From Nodosilinea nodulosa PCC 7104 (GTDB taxonomy: Bacteria; Cyanobacteriota; Cyanobacteriia; Phormidesmidales; Phormidesmidaceae), in contig NZ_JH976537.1 of the NCBI RefSeq assembly GCF_000309385.1, positions 3,359,149 through 3,401,155 of the forward strand: a stretch of 42,007 nucleotides of DNA, given 5' to 3'. Position numbers and translations under genes: made by a program. This document shows positions 6,470 to 15,328 of the stretch, piece by piece. The notes under the pieces were generated by a model. It was given only the letters and a program-made list of their open reading frames with translations, ran no database searches and was not told the origin of the DNA. Position 1 is the stretch's first letter, and every line of letters begins with the position of its first letter.

Positions 6470-8791
6470 CTACTCAGGGAGCACCCGCACCCGGGCAAAC
6501 TTGAGGCCGTTGACGCCCTGGAGCGGCTCAACGGTGCCCTGTTCCACATGGCTATCGACAATGCCTTCGCGGTGCAGGTAGCGCAGGTAGCGCTGGTATT
6601 CCTGCCACTCTTCGCTGGTGGAGTAGACCACGGTGAGCATGCCGGGCTGGGTGATGCGATCGCCCGTTTCGGCATCGCAGGCTTTGTCGATGCGTTTTTT
6701 GACAATTTCGTAGCGGGTGTCGCGGGTGCCCCGCACGTCGAACAGGCGCTCGGTGGTTTCATCGTGAACAATGTCCACTGTGTAGCCCTGCACCAGCACC
6801 AGGTGGGTGATGGTCATGTCGGTGTCGTAGTTGGCCTTGAGGGCAAAGCCCTGGCGGGCGCAGTCGCATACAGCCCGCAGCTGCTCGTAGCGCAGCGACT
6901 TGAGCTGAAAATCGGTGAATTTGGCATCAATGGCCTGACCCGCATAGATCATGTGGTCGATGCCGTCGGTGGCCTCCAGGTCGCAGTAGTGGGCGGTAAT
7001 GGCCTGCATCGACTGCTGCCAATGGTTCCAGGTGTCGCGCAGCAGACCGTTGATGTGGCCGATGGTCTGGTCGTAGATGGCGCGGGCTGTGTACACACAG
7101 CCGTGGTTGGTATCAATGGCGGCCTGGTACTGGGCGATCGCGGCTTCTGCCTCGGCGCTGTGCTGGGCAAAGTAGGCAAAGTGCACCTCGACTTCTCCCT
7201 GGAGGTAGCGCAGCAGCGTCACTTCCGAGTCTACGGTGACCCCTGCCTCCAGGGTGGTAATGTGGTCGGCCAGATCTAGGGCCAGCTGCCCCACCAGGGC
7301 ATTGCTCACCGCCCGGCCAGCGGCTTCGACCACCGCCAGGGCGAGGCGAAACTGGGCCAACAAATCTTGCTGAATGGCTCGATTGCGCTCGTCCGACGAG
7401 CCGCGAATGTCGGAGATGCCGTACAGGGGGTAAACGCTCTCAAACACAATGGGGGTGGGGGGCAGGCCGAGGCTGAGCCGCTCCGACTCTTGCTCAAACC
7501 GCCAGCGCACCGAGGGATGAATATTGGTAAAGCGATCCTGCACGCTGTGGCGCATCGCCGCCGTCAGGGCCGGAATGAGTGTGGTAGCGCGGCTGCAATC
7601 GGCCTGGTCAAAGGCGTAGGGCTTGGGGCTGGCAAGGCCCACCAGGCCCACCATTTGAGCGCTGCTATCGCCCAGGCGGGCGGTGCGCATGACCAGGGGG
7701 ATGAGCAGGAGCGATCGCACCCCTTGACTGAGCATATCCATTTCGCAGGAGGTATTGCTGTCGAGGCTGAGGTCGGGCACGTTGACGACCTCGCGGCGAT
7801 CGGTAGCCCGCAAAAACGCCGAGCCCTGTAGGTCCTCTACGGTGTAGGTGGCAATTTGCCATTCCGGCTGATCTAGCTGAGTAAACAGCTGCGCCTGGCA
7901 GTTCTCGGCGCTCAGCAAAAAGCTGTCGGTGGCGCCAAACAGCTGCTTCATTAGCTCATTGGCCTGCTCAAAGCGGCGCGTGCCCAGCACCGACTCATGG
8001 CCCACCAGCAGCTGAATTAACGCTTTAGAGGTCTCCCGTTCGGTAACATCGACGCCCTCAATCAGAATTTGGCCGCTAACGGTGTAGTTACCCGGCTTGA
8101 GCGCTGCCAGCAGGTGCTTAAAGGCTGGCTCCTTGCCCAGGAGCTGCGTGGCAATCTGCTCGCGGCTGGGTGGTTCAGCCCAGCAATCCGCCAGGCTAGC
8201 CGCCAGCTCAGGGCTAATGGCCGTAATGTCCAGGCCAGCTTCAGCGGTGCGCAGGCGCAGTTCAATCTGCCGCTGCTGGCCCGTTTCGGAGTCGGCTAGC
8301 GATACCACCAGCGGCTCGTGGAGCAGCCGCTGGGAGACTAAGTTGGCCTGCCCATAGGCGTAGCAGAGCAGTGCGCTCAAAAAATGCCGCCGAAACCGCT
8401 CCCGCAGGGCCTTCTGGTGAGCTGGTGTCAGACGGTCAAAAAAGCTGAGATCGAGGTGACCGCCTTTGGCCGGAATGCCCGTCAGACGGCAAAAATAGCG
8501 GTTGGCAAACAGCACCGGATGCGGCTGGGGCTGAGCACCCACCTCACCGGCCACATCCACCACCGCCATCACCAGCTGGCTGTAGTGCTGAATTAGCTCT
8601 AGCCAGGGCAGCGGGGGCTTTTCTTCGTCATGATTGGCCTTTTCAATGCGATCAGGGGTCTCACCCTCCTGGCGATTATCGGCGCGATCGCCCAGAGTGT
8701 AACCGAGGTCGATCACAGGAATAGCTCTGGAGATTGGGTCTGTGTCGATGCAGCGAGACGATTCGTTAGCCATAGTTGCGTTTGATACCAC
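6470..8791 (-). CDS. PAS/GAF-domain protein of unknown function
   Basis: A protein of up to 773 residues. After a variable N-terminus it has a PAS-like segment (about 65-195, with FANRYFCRLTGIP and later ILIEGVDVTERE), then a GAF domain (about 268-418, with VVNVPDL, SLLLIPLV and VGLVGLASPKPYAF). A long conserved C-terminal half follows, marked by YPLYGISDIRGSSDERN (454-470), which I recall from GAF proteins of Bacteroidetes and cyanobacteria. There is no kinase, cyclase or GGDEF output domain and no membrane segment, so it is probably a cytosolic sensor or partner protein. The GTG at 8791 overlaps poor ribosome-site context; the ATG at 8773 (MANESS) is an equally good start. Monocistronic. 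Confidence 0.75.
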   Translation of the reverse strand: MVSNATMANESSRCIDTDPISRAIPVIDLGYTLGDRADNRQEGETPDRIEKANHDEEKPPLPWLELIQHYSQLVMAVVDVAGEVGAQPQPHPVLFANRYFCRLTGIPAKGGHLDLSFFDRLTPAHQKALRERFRRHFLSALLCYAYGQANLVSQRLLHEPLVVSLADSETGQQRQIELRLRTAEAGLDITAISPELAASLADCWAEPPSREQIATQLLGKEPAFKHLLAALKPGNYTVSGQILIEGVDVTERETSKALIQLLVGHESVLGTRRFEQANELMKQLFGATDSFLLSAENCQAQLFTQLDQPEWQIATYTVEDLQGSAFLRATDRREVVNVPDLSLDSNTSCEMDMLSQGVRSLLLIPLVMRTARLGDSSAQMVGLVGLASPKPYAFDQADCSRATTLIPALTAAMRHSVQDRFTNIHPSVRWRFEQESERLSLGLPPTPIVFESVYPLYGISDIRGSSDERNRAIQQDLLAQFRLALAVVEAAGRAVSNALVGQLALDLADHITTLEAGVTVDSEVTLLRYLQGEVEVHFAYFAQHSAEAEAAIAQYQAAIDTNHGCVYTARAIYDQTIGHINGLLRDTWNHWQQSMQAITAHYCDLEATDGIDHMIYAGQAIDAKFTDFQLKSLRYEQLRAVCDCARQGFALKANYDTDMTITHLVLVQGYTVDIVHDETTERLFDVRGTRDTRYEIVKKRIDKACDAETGDRITQPGMLTVVYSTSEEWQEYQRYLRYLHREGIVDSHVEQGTVEPLQGVNGLKFARVRVLPE

Positions 8792-9068
8792 CCTTCAAAA
8801 ACTCTTACAAGGCAGCTCAATGGAATTCCGAATCTCGACTCAAATCTTTGCGGAATCCAAGGACTTAATGGAGATGCGGTAAACCCTCATCTCCCCGATG
8901 CACCCTTGGATGTAGTTCTGCGCCATGGCCCATTGGCCAGGTTTACCCCTTGAAATCCATGGTACCCAATTGCGGCAGCTAACCTCTGCCCAGATTCACC
9001 CTGCTCCCGCTGGGGCCTCCACCCTTTAGAATAGAAGTCCTACCCAGGATTACCTTCCCCGCTGAGCT

Positions 9069-10544
9069 ATGTTTGAAGCCCTCTCCGATCGCCTTGAATC
9101 TGCCTGGAAAAGCCTGCGCGGCCAGGACAAAATCAGCGAATCTAACATCGATAGCGCCCTGCGGGAGGTGCGCCGCGCCCTGCTGGAGGCCGATGTCAAC
9201 CTCCAGGTAATCAAAGACTTTATCGCTCAGGTGAAAGAAAACGCCCTGGGCATTGAGGTGGTCAAGGGGGTCAGCCCCGACCAGCAGTTCATCAAAGTGG
9301 TGAACGATGAGCTGGTGCGGCTGATGGGCGACACCAACGCGCCCCTGGCCAACGCGCCCACCAAGCCCACGGTAGTGCTGATGGCGGGCCTCCAGGGCAC
9401 GGGTAAAACCACCGCCACCGCCAAGCTGGCCCTGCACCTGCGCAAAGAAAACCGCAGCACCCTGCTGGTGGCTACCGACGTCTACCGCCCGGCGGCGGTC
9501 GATCAGCTGGTCACCCTCGGCAAGCAGATCGACGTGCCTGTGTTTGAGCTGGGCACCGACGCCAACCCGGTGGACATTGCCCGTCGGGGGGTCGAGCAGG
9601 CCAAAGCCGACGGTATTGATACCGTGATTGTAGACACGGCAGGTCGTTTGCAGATTGACCCCAAAATGATGGGCGAGCTGGCCGATATCAAGACCGCGAT
9701 CGCGCCCGACGAGGTGCTGCTGGTGGTCGATGCCATGACCGGCCAGGAAGCGGCCAACCTGACCCGCACCTTCCATGACCAGATTGGCATCACCGGGGCC
9801 ATTCTGACCAAAATGGACGGCGATGCGCGGGGTGGGGCCGCTCTGTCGGTGCGGCAAATTTCCGGGCAGCCGATTAAGTTTATCGGCGTGGGTGAAAAGG
9901 TGGAGGCACTCCAGCCCTTCTACCCCGATCGCATGGCATCGCGCATTTTGGGCATGGGCGACGTGCTCACCCTGGTAGAAAAAGCCCAGGAAGCGGTGGA
10001 CCTTGGCGATGCCGAAAAGCTCCAGCAAAAAATTCTTGAAGCCGAGTTTGACTTCGACGACTTTCTCAAGCAGATGCGCTTTATGAAGAGCATGGGCTCT
10101 TTGGGCGGCATCATGAAGCTGATCCCCGGTATGGGCAAGCAAATTACCGGCGACATGCTGGAGCAGGGCGAAGCGCAGCTCAAACGCTGCGAAGCCATGA
10201 TCAACTCCATGACCACCGCAGAGCGCAAGCAGCCCAACCTGCTCTCCAGTTCCCCCAGCCGCCGTCGCCGGATTGCCAAAGGCTCGGGCCATCAGGAAAA
10301 AGACGTGGGCAAGCTGGTCAGCGACTTCACCAAGATGCGCACCATGATGCAGCAAATGGGGCGCGGCGGCGGTTTCCCCGGCATGGGTGGCGGTATGCCG
10401 GGTATGGGCGGCGGCTTCCCCGGGATGGGCGGCGGCATGCCGGGGCTGCCGGGCATGGGCGGTGGGCCTCAGCCAGGTTTTCGCCCCCCCAGCAACAAAA
10501 AGCAGAAGAGCCAGAAGAAAAAGAAGGGCTTTGGCCAACTTTAG
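9069..10544 (+). CDS. ffh: Signal recognition particle protein Ffh (SRP54)
   Basis: The 491-residue GTPase subunit of SRP, which binds signal sequences of nascent membrane proteins and docks with FtsY. An N domain (1-95) is followed by the G domain with P-loop GLQGTGKTT (107-115), DTAGRLQ (189-195), TKMDGDARGG (247-256) and GVGEK (273-277). The Met-rich M domain contains the RNA-binding block SRRRRIAKGSG (397-407). The C-terminus is extended by a Gly/Met/Pro-rich tail of GGGFPGMGGGMPGM repeats (about 432-470) and a Lys-rich end, as in other cyanobacteria. Cytosolic. The ATG gives the expected N-terminus MFEALSDRLE. Stands alone on the plus strand. Confidence 0.97.
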   Translation: MFEALSDRLESAWKSLRGQDKISESNIDSALREVRRALLEADVNLQVIKDFIAQVKENALGIEVVKGVSPDQQFIKVVNDELVRLMGDTNAPLANAPTKPTVVLMAGLQGTGKTTATAKLALHLRKENRSTLLVATDVYRPAAVDQLVTLGKQIDVPVFELGTDANPVDIARRGVEQAKADGIDTVIVDTAGRLQIDPKMMGELADIKTAIAPDEVLLVVDAMTGQEAANLTRTFHDQIGITGAILTKMDGDARGGAALSVRQISGQPIKFIGVGEKVEALQPFYPDRMASRILGMGDVLTLVEKAQEAVDLGDAEKLQQKILEAEFDFDDFLKQMRFMKSMGSLGGIMKLIPGMGKQITGDMLEQGEAQLKRCEAMINSMTTAERKQPNLLSSSPSRRRRIAKGSGHQEKDVGKLVSDFTKMRTMMQQMGRGGGFPGMGGGMPGMGGGFPGMGGGMPGLPGMGGGPQPGFRPPSNKKQKSQKKKKGFGQL

Positions 10545-10627
10545 ATACCTGAGTTTGAGCTAAGTCAAACAGTGGTAATGCTCTTGGGCAGGAAGAACTA
10601 ATGATTGTTGATTGCTGCTCAATTTAG

Positions 10628-11053
10628 ATGTTAGTCGTCATGTGGAAGGCCATTGCTGATTTGACTATCGAAGATCTGATCCAAGCTCCGGTTTGGGAGC
10701 TTGCATCCAGTGAAGCCCAGGATCTGGTTCGCCCTACTTCACTCAAAGCTCTGAGCGAGTATCGAAACGGTCCCGTCCACATCGCGCTTACCAGCTTTCG
10801 TGCCGCTGGGGGGAAGAAAATGATTGGGTTCTGCTCACCTGCTGAGCCTTCTGGACTCGACTATGTCTAGCCCGTGATAATCGTAAATGGTAGCCAAGTT
10901 CCGCTTTGGCGTCGAGATGAATTCAATGAGACCGAGTGGCAATCTTTAGCTCTGAGACTTGGCTTAGCAATCGAGGAGTTTCTGCCGCTTTCAATTCGTT
11001 GCGAGGTACCCGTCGATGGGACTTTCTATCGTCACGTCCTTGTTGCACCCTAA
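10628..11053 (+). pseudogene. Hypothetical gene interrupted by an in-frame amber codon
   Basis: The first part encodes 80 residues (MLVVMWKAIADLTIEDLIQA...SGLDYV) and stops at TAG 10868-10870. The same frame stays open for 60 further codons (PVIIVNGSQVPLWRRDEFNE...FYRHVLVAP) to TAA 11051-11053, and reads like one protein across the stop. A single C-to-T change from CAG (Gln) would explain the stop. The combined 141-residue protein belongs to no family I recognise; there is no signal peptide or membrane segment. It lies 83 bases behind ffh with no Shine-Dalgarno of note. Either a recent pseudogene, a stop read through, or a sequencing error. Confidence 0.55.
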
Positions 11054-11149
11054 TTCGGCATTGTAGTAGAGATAAGGTTGCCAGTGGTGTTTCCACCATC
11101 CTGTGTCCTGGCTTAATGACAGTAAACCCAACGGCTTATATCGGGCAAC

Positions 11150-11602
11150 TCAAACTCGCTCCCAAACCAGATCAAATACCTGTAAACCCCCGTTTTGATC
11201 AGTGGGTGCCGTTCTTAGCGTGACCCGGTTTCCGCTGATCGTAAAGGTTCGCACCAGATCGGTGCCCACCCGGTTGGGGATGGAGGCTACCTCAAGGCGA
11301 TGGGTGACGGTGTTGCCCTCTATGCTGTAGGTTCCGGCGTAGGCGCTGAAGCTGGTGAAGGCCCGGGCCAATTCCTCGGTGGGGATAGCATCCATCTCGC
11401 TGCTCAGGGGGGAGCCTACTGGCTTGCTCAAGGCTGGGCGATCGCCCCTGGCAAACATCACCATCATGCGCCCGGCGGCGGTGTAGGTGATGTAGCCCTT
11501 GGGGTTAGCTCCGTATACCTCTGGCGTTACGCTGCCGTCAGCGTAGATGGCGCTGGCCGAAACCAAGCTCCAGGTGCCCAGCAGGGGGTTCTCTTGGCTC
11601 AT
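11150..11602 (-). CDS. Lipocalin-like domain protein
   Basis: A 150-residue protein that matches the Lipocalin_5-type pattern: N-terminal LLGTWSLVSASAIYADG, then GYITYTAAGRMMVMFARGDR, GTYSIEGNTVTHRLEVA, and a final strand with VRTFTISGNRVTLRT. It is probably a small beta-barrel that binds a hydrophobic compound or takes part in its conversion. No signal peptide, so cytosolic. Third gene of a minus-strand operon after the SnoaL-like and SDR genes, 26 bases behind the SDR stop. Homologues often sit beside small-molecule tailoring enzymes. Confidence 0.85.
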   Translation of the reverse strand: MSQENPLLGTWSLVSASAIYADGSVTPEVYGANPKGYITYTAAGRMMVMFARGDRPALSKPVGSPLSSEMDAIPTEELARAFTSFSAYAGTYSIEGNTVTHRLEVASIPNRVGTDLVRTFTISGNRVTLRTAPTDQNGGLQVFDLVWERV

Positions 11603-11628
11603 AGATGTGGTCTGGTTTGGGGTTAACC

Positions 11629-12279
11629 CTAGTAGACCACTTCATAGTCAGCATGTTCAGCAGTATGGAGCTTCCAGTATTCTGCGGCGATCGCATCGCT
11701 GCTGTACTTGGGGTCATCGCCATTGACGGTGCCGCAGATTGTCACAGTTCCCACCTTAATCGGTGAATCTTTGAGGGCCGCATGGAGGGTGCTGGCCAGC
11801 ACGCGAATGCCCGCCTTGCCCAGAGAAAGCGAGACAAAATTGGGGTCAGGATACAGCGCAAAGCCGCCGCCCGTAAACAGCAGCGTGCCTTTTTGCTGGC
11901 TCTGCATGGCAGGGAGCACGGCCTGAACGCAGGCGATCGCCCCGGCGACATTGGCGCGAAAGTCGCTGACTAACGTGTCGAACTCGGTTTGCAGCACGCT
12001 CTCCATGCGGGGCACAGCGGCGTTGTAGACCAGCACCTCTGGCGTACCCAACTGGGTTTGGATGGCCGCGAACGCCGCTTTTAGGGCTGCTTCATCGCCA
12101 GCATCGGCCAGGAAATAGTGGGAGGTAACACCTTCGGATTGCAGCGTAGACTGATAGCCTTTGAGCTTGGCCTCGTTGCGGGCGATCATCACAATTTCAA
12201 AACCTTCACTGGCAAATTTGCGGGCGATCGCCATGCCGTTGCCTTCGCCCATGCCCACAATTACACAGAGCTGAGTCAT
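11629..12279 (-). CDS. Short-chain dehydrogenase/reductase, atypical active site
   Basis: A 216-residue Rossmann protein. The cofactor loop is VGMGEGNGMAIA (8-19), a TGxxxGxG variant, and the NNAG position reads YNAA. The expected catalytic Ser region is present (LLFTGGGFA). However, the YxxxK motif reads LSLGK inside FVSLSLGKAG, so Lys is kept but Tyr is replaced by Leu. This occurs in a subset of SDR-like proteins and suggests altered or lost oxidoreductase activity. The protein is also short at its C-terminus. Middle gene of the SnoaL-SDR-lipocalin operon; its start lies 16 bases after the SnoaL-like stop. Confidence 0.85.
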   Translation of the reverse strand: MTQLCVIVGMGEGNGMAIARKFASEGFEIVMIARNEAKLKGYQSTLQSEGVTSHYFLADAGDEAALKAAFAAIQTQLGTPEVLVYNAAVPRMESVLQTEFDTLVSDFRANVAGAIACVQAVLPAMQSQQKGTLLFTGGGFALYPDPNFVSLSLGKAGIRVLASTLHAALKDSPIKVGTVTICGTVNGDDPKYSSDAIAAEYWKLHTAEHADYEVVY

Positions 12280-12295
12280 AGTTTTAATCCTTGCG

Positions 12296-12742
12296 TTAGG
12301 CCAAAATTAGCGGCGTGAGTACTGGAGCCATCAGCATTTCAAACTCTAGATTGGTGGCGCTGACGATATTTTCAACGATCTTGCCGTTGGCCAATCGCAT
12401 GACGTGAGTTTCATGAAAAGTAATCACGCGATCGCTTTTGGGAATACCAAAATAGTCTTTTACGTGCTGCTGAAATGACTTGAAGCGCACCACAACGCGA
12501 TCGCCTGCGGCAAAACTATCCTCAATACTCAGCGGTTTCACATCGGGAAAAGCGTCATAGAAGCCAGAAAAAACCTGCTTGTATTCTTCAATACCATTGA
12601 TCGGGCCAGTGGGCTTGAGGCCGGTAATAATTTGAACGTTTTCGTCCAGCAGTTCTTCTGCCAGACCCATGTCACCCTTGCCTAAAAACTGCTCAACATA
12701 GCGGTGGGCAACGGCTAAATTTTGGCTTTCTGCTTCACTCAT
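12296..12742 (-). CDS. SnoaL-like polyketide cyclase/ester cyclase family protein
   Basis: A 148-residue protein starting MSEAESQNLAVAHRY. It has the SnoaL-like (NTF2 fold) pattern: an N-terminal helix with FLGKGDMGLAEELLDENVQI, then PTGPINGIEEYKQVFSGFYDAFPD, DRVVVRFKS and HVMRLANGKIVENIV. Family members cyclise or hydrate small molecules in a cone-shaped pocket; the substrate here is unknown. The open frame extends 94 codons further upstream, but that part overlaps the divergent LysR gene and has no relevant similarity. The ATG at 12742, with purine-rich GGAGAG upstream, is the sensible start. First gene of the operon. Confidence 0.88.
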   Translation of the reverse strand: MSEAESQNLAVAHRYVEQFLGKGDMGLAEELLDENVQIITGLKPTGPINGIEEYKQVFSGFYDAFPDVKPLSIEDSFAAGDRVVVRFKSFQQHVKDYFGIPKSDRVITFHETHVMRLANGKIVENIVSATNLEFEMLMAPVLTPLILA

Positions 12743-12796
12743 CCTAGATACTCTCCAACTTGCTTGAAATCTACAATAGTGGCAAAATTCAGATAA

Positions 12797-12838
12797 ATCA
12801 AATTGATAATAAACATAGAATGCATCAATCAAAGTGAT
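12797..12838. promoter_or_regulatory. Putative LysR binding region between divergent genes
   Basis: The 91-base gap between the SnoaL operon and the LysR gene holds a perfect palindrome ATCAAATTGAT (12797-12807) and an ATC-N9-GAT dyad (12824-12838). The latter is the spacing of NodD-type LysR operators and fits the T-N11-A rule. The second site overlaps the GTG start of the regulator, consistent with autoregulation. Inferred from position and pattern only. Confidence 0.4.
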
Positions 12839-13751
12839 AGATCTCAGCGCCATTGACCTCAACCTGCTGGTGGCCTTTGAGGCGCTGTACACCGAGCGCA
12901 GCGTGACGGCGGCCGCCCAGCGCATCCACATCGGGCAACCGGCGATGAGTGCGGCGCTGGGGCGACTGCGATCGCTCTTTGCCGACGACCTATTTGTGCG
13001 GGTGGGCCGGGAGATGAAGCCCACCGCCAGGGCCGAGGCGATCGCGCCTCAGGTGGCGGCGGCGCTAAACGCGGTGCGGGCCACCCTGGCTGAGCGACAA
13101 ACCTTTGACCCGGCGACGGCAACCAAAATATTTACCCTGGCCACCTCTGACTATTTCGCCAGCCTGATCTTGCCAAAACTGCTGGCTGTATTTAAACACC
13201 AAGCTCCCCAAGTCGATCTCCGCCTGATTACCGTTGAGAAGGAATCCTTTGTGGAACTTTTAGAGGAGAACATTATCGATTTGGCGTTGGGAACCTTTGC
13301 AGACTTGCCCTCGCATATTTCGCAAGAAACTCTGGTTGTAGAGAATTTTGTGGGCCTCTGCCGCCAGGGGCATCCTGCGATTGAACATGGCGCCGTTAGC
13401 CTGGAGCGCTTCGTTGGGTTTCCCCACGCCCTGTTTACGCTGCGCCGAGATGCCGTGGGCATGATTGACCAAACCCTGGCTAAGCTAGGCTTACAGCGCC
13501 GGATTGCCCTCACCATTCCCTACTGGTTTACGCTGCCAACGGCGATCGCCGCTTCCGATCTGCTCACCGCCATTCCCTCCTGTTTGCAGCAGCACTTTGT
13601 CAGCTATTACCCGGTACAGTGTTTTGAGATTCCCCTGGAACTGCCGTCCTGGGGGGTAGCGATGGCCTGGAGTAAACTGCAAGACCGCGATGCCGCCAAT
13701 CTTTGGCTGCGGCAAATTGTGCGAGACGTTTGTCGAGAGCTGGACCTGTAA
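12834..13751 (+). CDS. LysR-family transcriptional regulator
   Basis: A 305-residue regulator. The N-terminal winged helix-turn-helix (about 5-65) contains LNLLVAFEALYTERSVTAAA and IGQPAMSAALGRLRSLFADDLFVR, close to the NodD/LeuO branch. The co-inducer-binding domain follows (about 92-300). The start is GTG at 12834; an upstream ATG is closed by a stop. It is divergent from the SnoaL-SDR-lipocalin operon, the usual layout for a LysR protein and its target, and is followed 6 bases later by a serine-hydrolase gene that may be co-transcribed. The inducer is unknown. Confidence 0.93.
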   Translation: MIDLSAIDLNLLVAFEALYTERSVTAAAQRIHIGQPAMSAALGRLRSLFADDLFVRVGREMKPTARAEAIAPQVAAALNAVRATLAERQTFDPATATKIFTLATSDYFASLILPKLLAVFKHQAPQVDLRLITVEKESFVELLEENIIDLALGTFADLPSHISQETLVVENFVGLCRQGHPAIEHGAVSLERFVGFPHALFTLRRDAVGMIDQTLAKLGLQRRIALTIPYWFTLPTAIAASDLLTAIPSCLQQHFVSYYPVQCFEIPLELPSWGVAMAWSKLQDRDAANLWLRQIVRDVCRELDL

Positions 13752-13757
13752 ACGGCC

Positions 13758-14801
13758 ATGGCGCTTCAAGAGCAGATTCAATTGGCCGTTGGCCCACTGC
13801 TGACCCAGGGAGGGATTCCGGGGGCTGCGATCGCCCTGTCTATTGATGGGCAGCTGGTTTTGGAAATCGGCCTTGGCGATCGCGACCTCCATCAATCCGC
13901 GCCATTACCCGCCAGTGCCAGCTTCTATATCTACAGCGTCACCAAAACCCTGATCGCGGCGGCGGTGCTGAATCGGGCGAACGCCGGGTGGCTCGATCTA
14001 GACGCACCGATTCAGCAATACTGGCCCAATTTTCCGGTCGCAACGCCCCTTACCCTGCGGCAGATTCTCAGCCACACCAGCGGCCTGCCCGACTACGGCG
14101 GGCTCCCAGCCTACGGCGCAGCGGTAAAATCGACGCCGGGTTCCCCCTGGTCAGGCGAGGACTACCTGGATGTGGCCCGCAGGAGAGGCTTGCTATTTGA
14201 GCCAGGGACGGGCTGGTCGTACTCCAACATCGGCTATCTGGCCCTCAAAACCCTGATGGAGCAGAGCACGGGCCAGTCGATGCAGGACTTTTTGGACGAG
14301 CTGTTTTTTACCCCGCTGGGGCTACAACGCACCTTTGTGGCCGCCTCCCTAGGCGATGTGGTTGGCCTCACGCCGGGCTACACCGCCATGTTTGACGACG
14401 AGCTTCAGGATATGTCGCAGCGCTACCATCCGGGCTGGGTATCCCACGGGGTAGTGGTGTCTACGGCGGCGGAACTGGTCAGGATGATGGACGCTCTGAT
14501 GTCAGGGCAAATTCTGAACAGATTGCTGGTTGAGCAGATGGCTCAGCCGGTTCACAGCCTGGGAGCCCACCCACCCCTCCAGAGCGTAGCCAGCGGGCTG
14601 GGGCTATTTATGGACACCAACTCGCCCTATGGCCGGGTGGCCGGGCACAACGGCGGCGGTCCGGGCTATTCGATCGCGGCCTTTCATTTTTCCGCGCTGG
14701 CGGGTCGCCCCACCACCATTGCGGCGGCGACCAACCGAGAGGGCAACAACGTGGGGTTAGATGTCGCCTATGCTGTGGCCCGCGTGCTGGCGGGGGCATG
14801 A
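13758..14801 (+). CDS. Serine hydrolase, beta-lactamase class C/esterase family
   Basis: A 347-residue protein with the class C signature: nucleophile motif SVTK (Ser60-Lys63), the Tyr motif YSN (155-157) and the third motif as GHNGGGPGY near residue 297. Family members are D-Ala-D-Ala peptidases, esterases or beta-lactamases; sequence alone does not decide. No clear signal peptide is seen (MALQEQIQLAVGPLL), so an intracellular esterase is more likely than a periplasmic enzyme. The start lies 6 bases after the LysR stop, suggesting coupling. It might act on the small molecule handled by the divergent operon (inference). Confidence 0.9.
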   Translation: MALQEQIQLAVGPLLTQGGIPGAAIALSIDGQLVLEIGLGDRDLHQSAPLPASASFYIYSVTKTLIAAAVLNRANAGWLDLDAPIQQYWPNFPVATPLTLRQILSHTSGLPDYGGLPAYGAAVKSTPGSPWSGEDYLDVARRRGLLFEPGTGWSYSNIGYLALKTLMEQSTGQSMQDFLDELFFTPLGLQRTFVAASLGDVVGLTPGYTAMFDDELQDMSQRYHPGWVSHGVVVSTAAELVRMMDALMSGQILNRLLVEQMAQPVHSLGAHPPLQSVASGLGLFMDTNSPYGRVAGHNGGGPGYSIAAFHFSALAGRPTTIAAATNREGNNVGLDVAYAVARVLAGA

Positions 14802-14895
14802 TCGATTGCTACAAATTGTTCGGTGCTGGGAATTCCTGTCGGGCAGCGGGCAAGCTAGGGACGTGAACCAAGGTAGGTCAGCCCCCGGAGCCTGT

Positions 14896-15255
14896 ATGAA
14901 TAGCAAACGCGCCCCCCGCAGAATTTTTCCAAAAGTGAGCACCATGCCGCGTCCGGCCACTGAGGCCGCTCAGTACCTCGACATGTACAAGCTAACGGTC
15001 GAGAAAACGCGCCTTCAGCAGGAGCTGGAGTACATTGACGGTCGCCGCCAGCAGCTGTGCGATCGCCTGGCCGAAATCGAGCAGGAAACCCAGGCGCTGG
15101 ATGCCAAAGCCGTCAATCTGCGCCCGCCATCTCACCCCACCGCCGCGCCGAAGCCCCAGGGCATGAACTTTGCCCCCAGCGCCAACGTGTACCTGCCCGA
15201 GCGCAACAGCCGCCAGGCTCCCGACGACTACAACACGCTGATGCTGGACTATTAG
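14896..15255 (+). CDS. Coiled-coil protein resembling gas vesicle protein GvpV
   Basis: A 119-residue protein with a basic N-terminus (RAPRRIFPKVSTMPRP), a central helix rich in Glu, Gln and Leu (YLDMYKLTVEKTRLQQELEY and following, about 26-75) that should form a coiled coil, and a Pro-rich tail ending in YNTLMLDY. The order basic arm, STMP, YLxxYKLxVEKxRLxxEL and a short aromatic end recalls GvpV-type proteins of cyanobacteria. No other gas vesicle gene lies in the window, so the role may differ. GGAG (14887-14890), five bases before the ATG, supports the start; the downstream ATG at 14944 would drop the conserved basic arm. Confidence 0.6.
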   Translation: MNSKRAPRRIFPKVSTMPRPATEAAQYLDMYKLTVEKTRLQQELEYIDGRRQQLCDRLAEIEQETQALDAKAVNLRPPSHPTAAPKPQGMNFAPSANVYLPERNSRQAPDDYNTLMLDY

Positions 15256-15328
15256 GCTGCGGCTGGTGGCTGAGCGCAGTCGAAGCCCGATGTCTCCCGA
15301 GGGGAAAGCAACTCGATAGAATAGGAGC

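Noticed and set aside
8870..8894. GGAGATG...CATCTCC stem before ffh as terminator
   Set aside because: Seven pairs with an 11-base loop and no T-run; could occur by chance.
8979..10538. 519-codon minus-strand frame opposite ffh
   Set aside because: Antisense shadow of ffh, with a His/Gly-rich translation that resembles no protein family.
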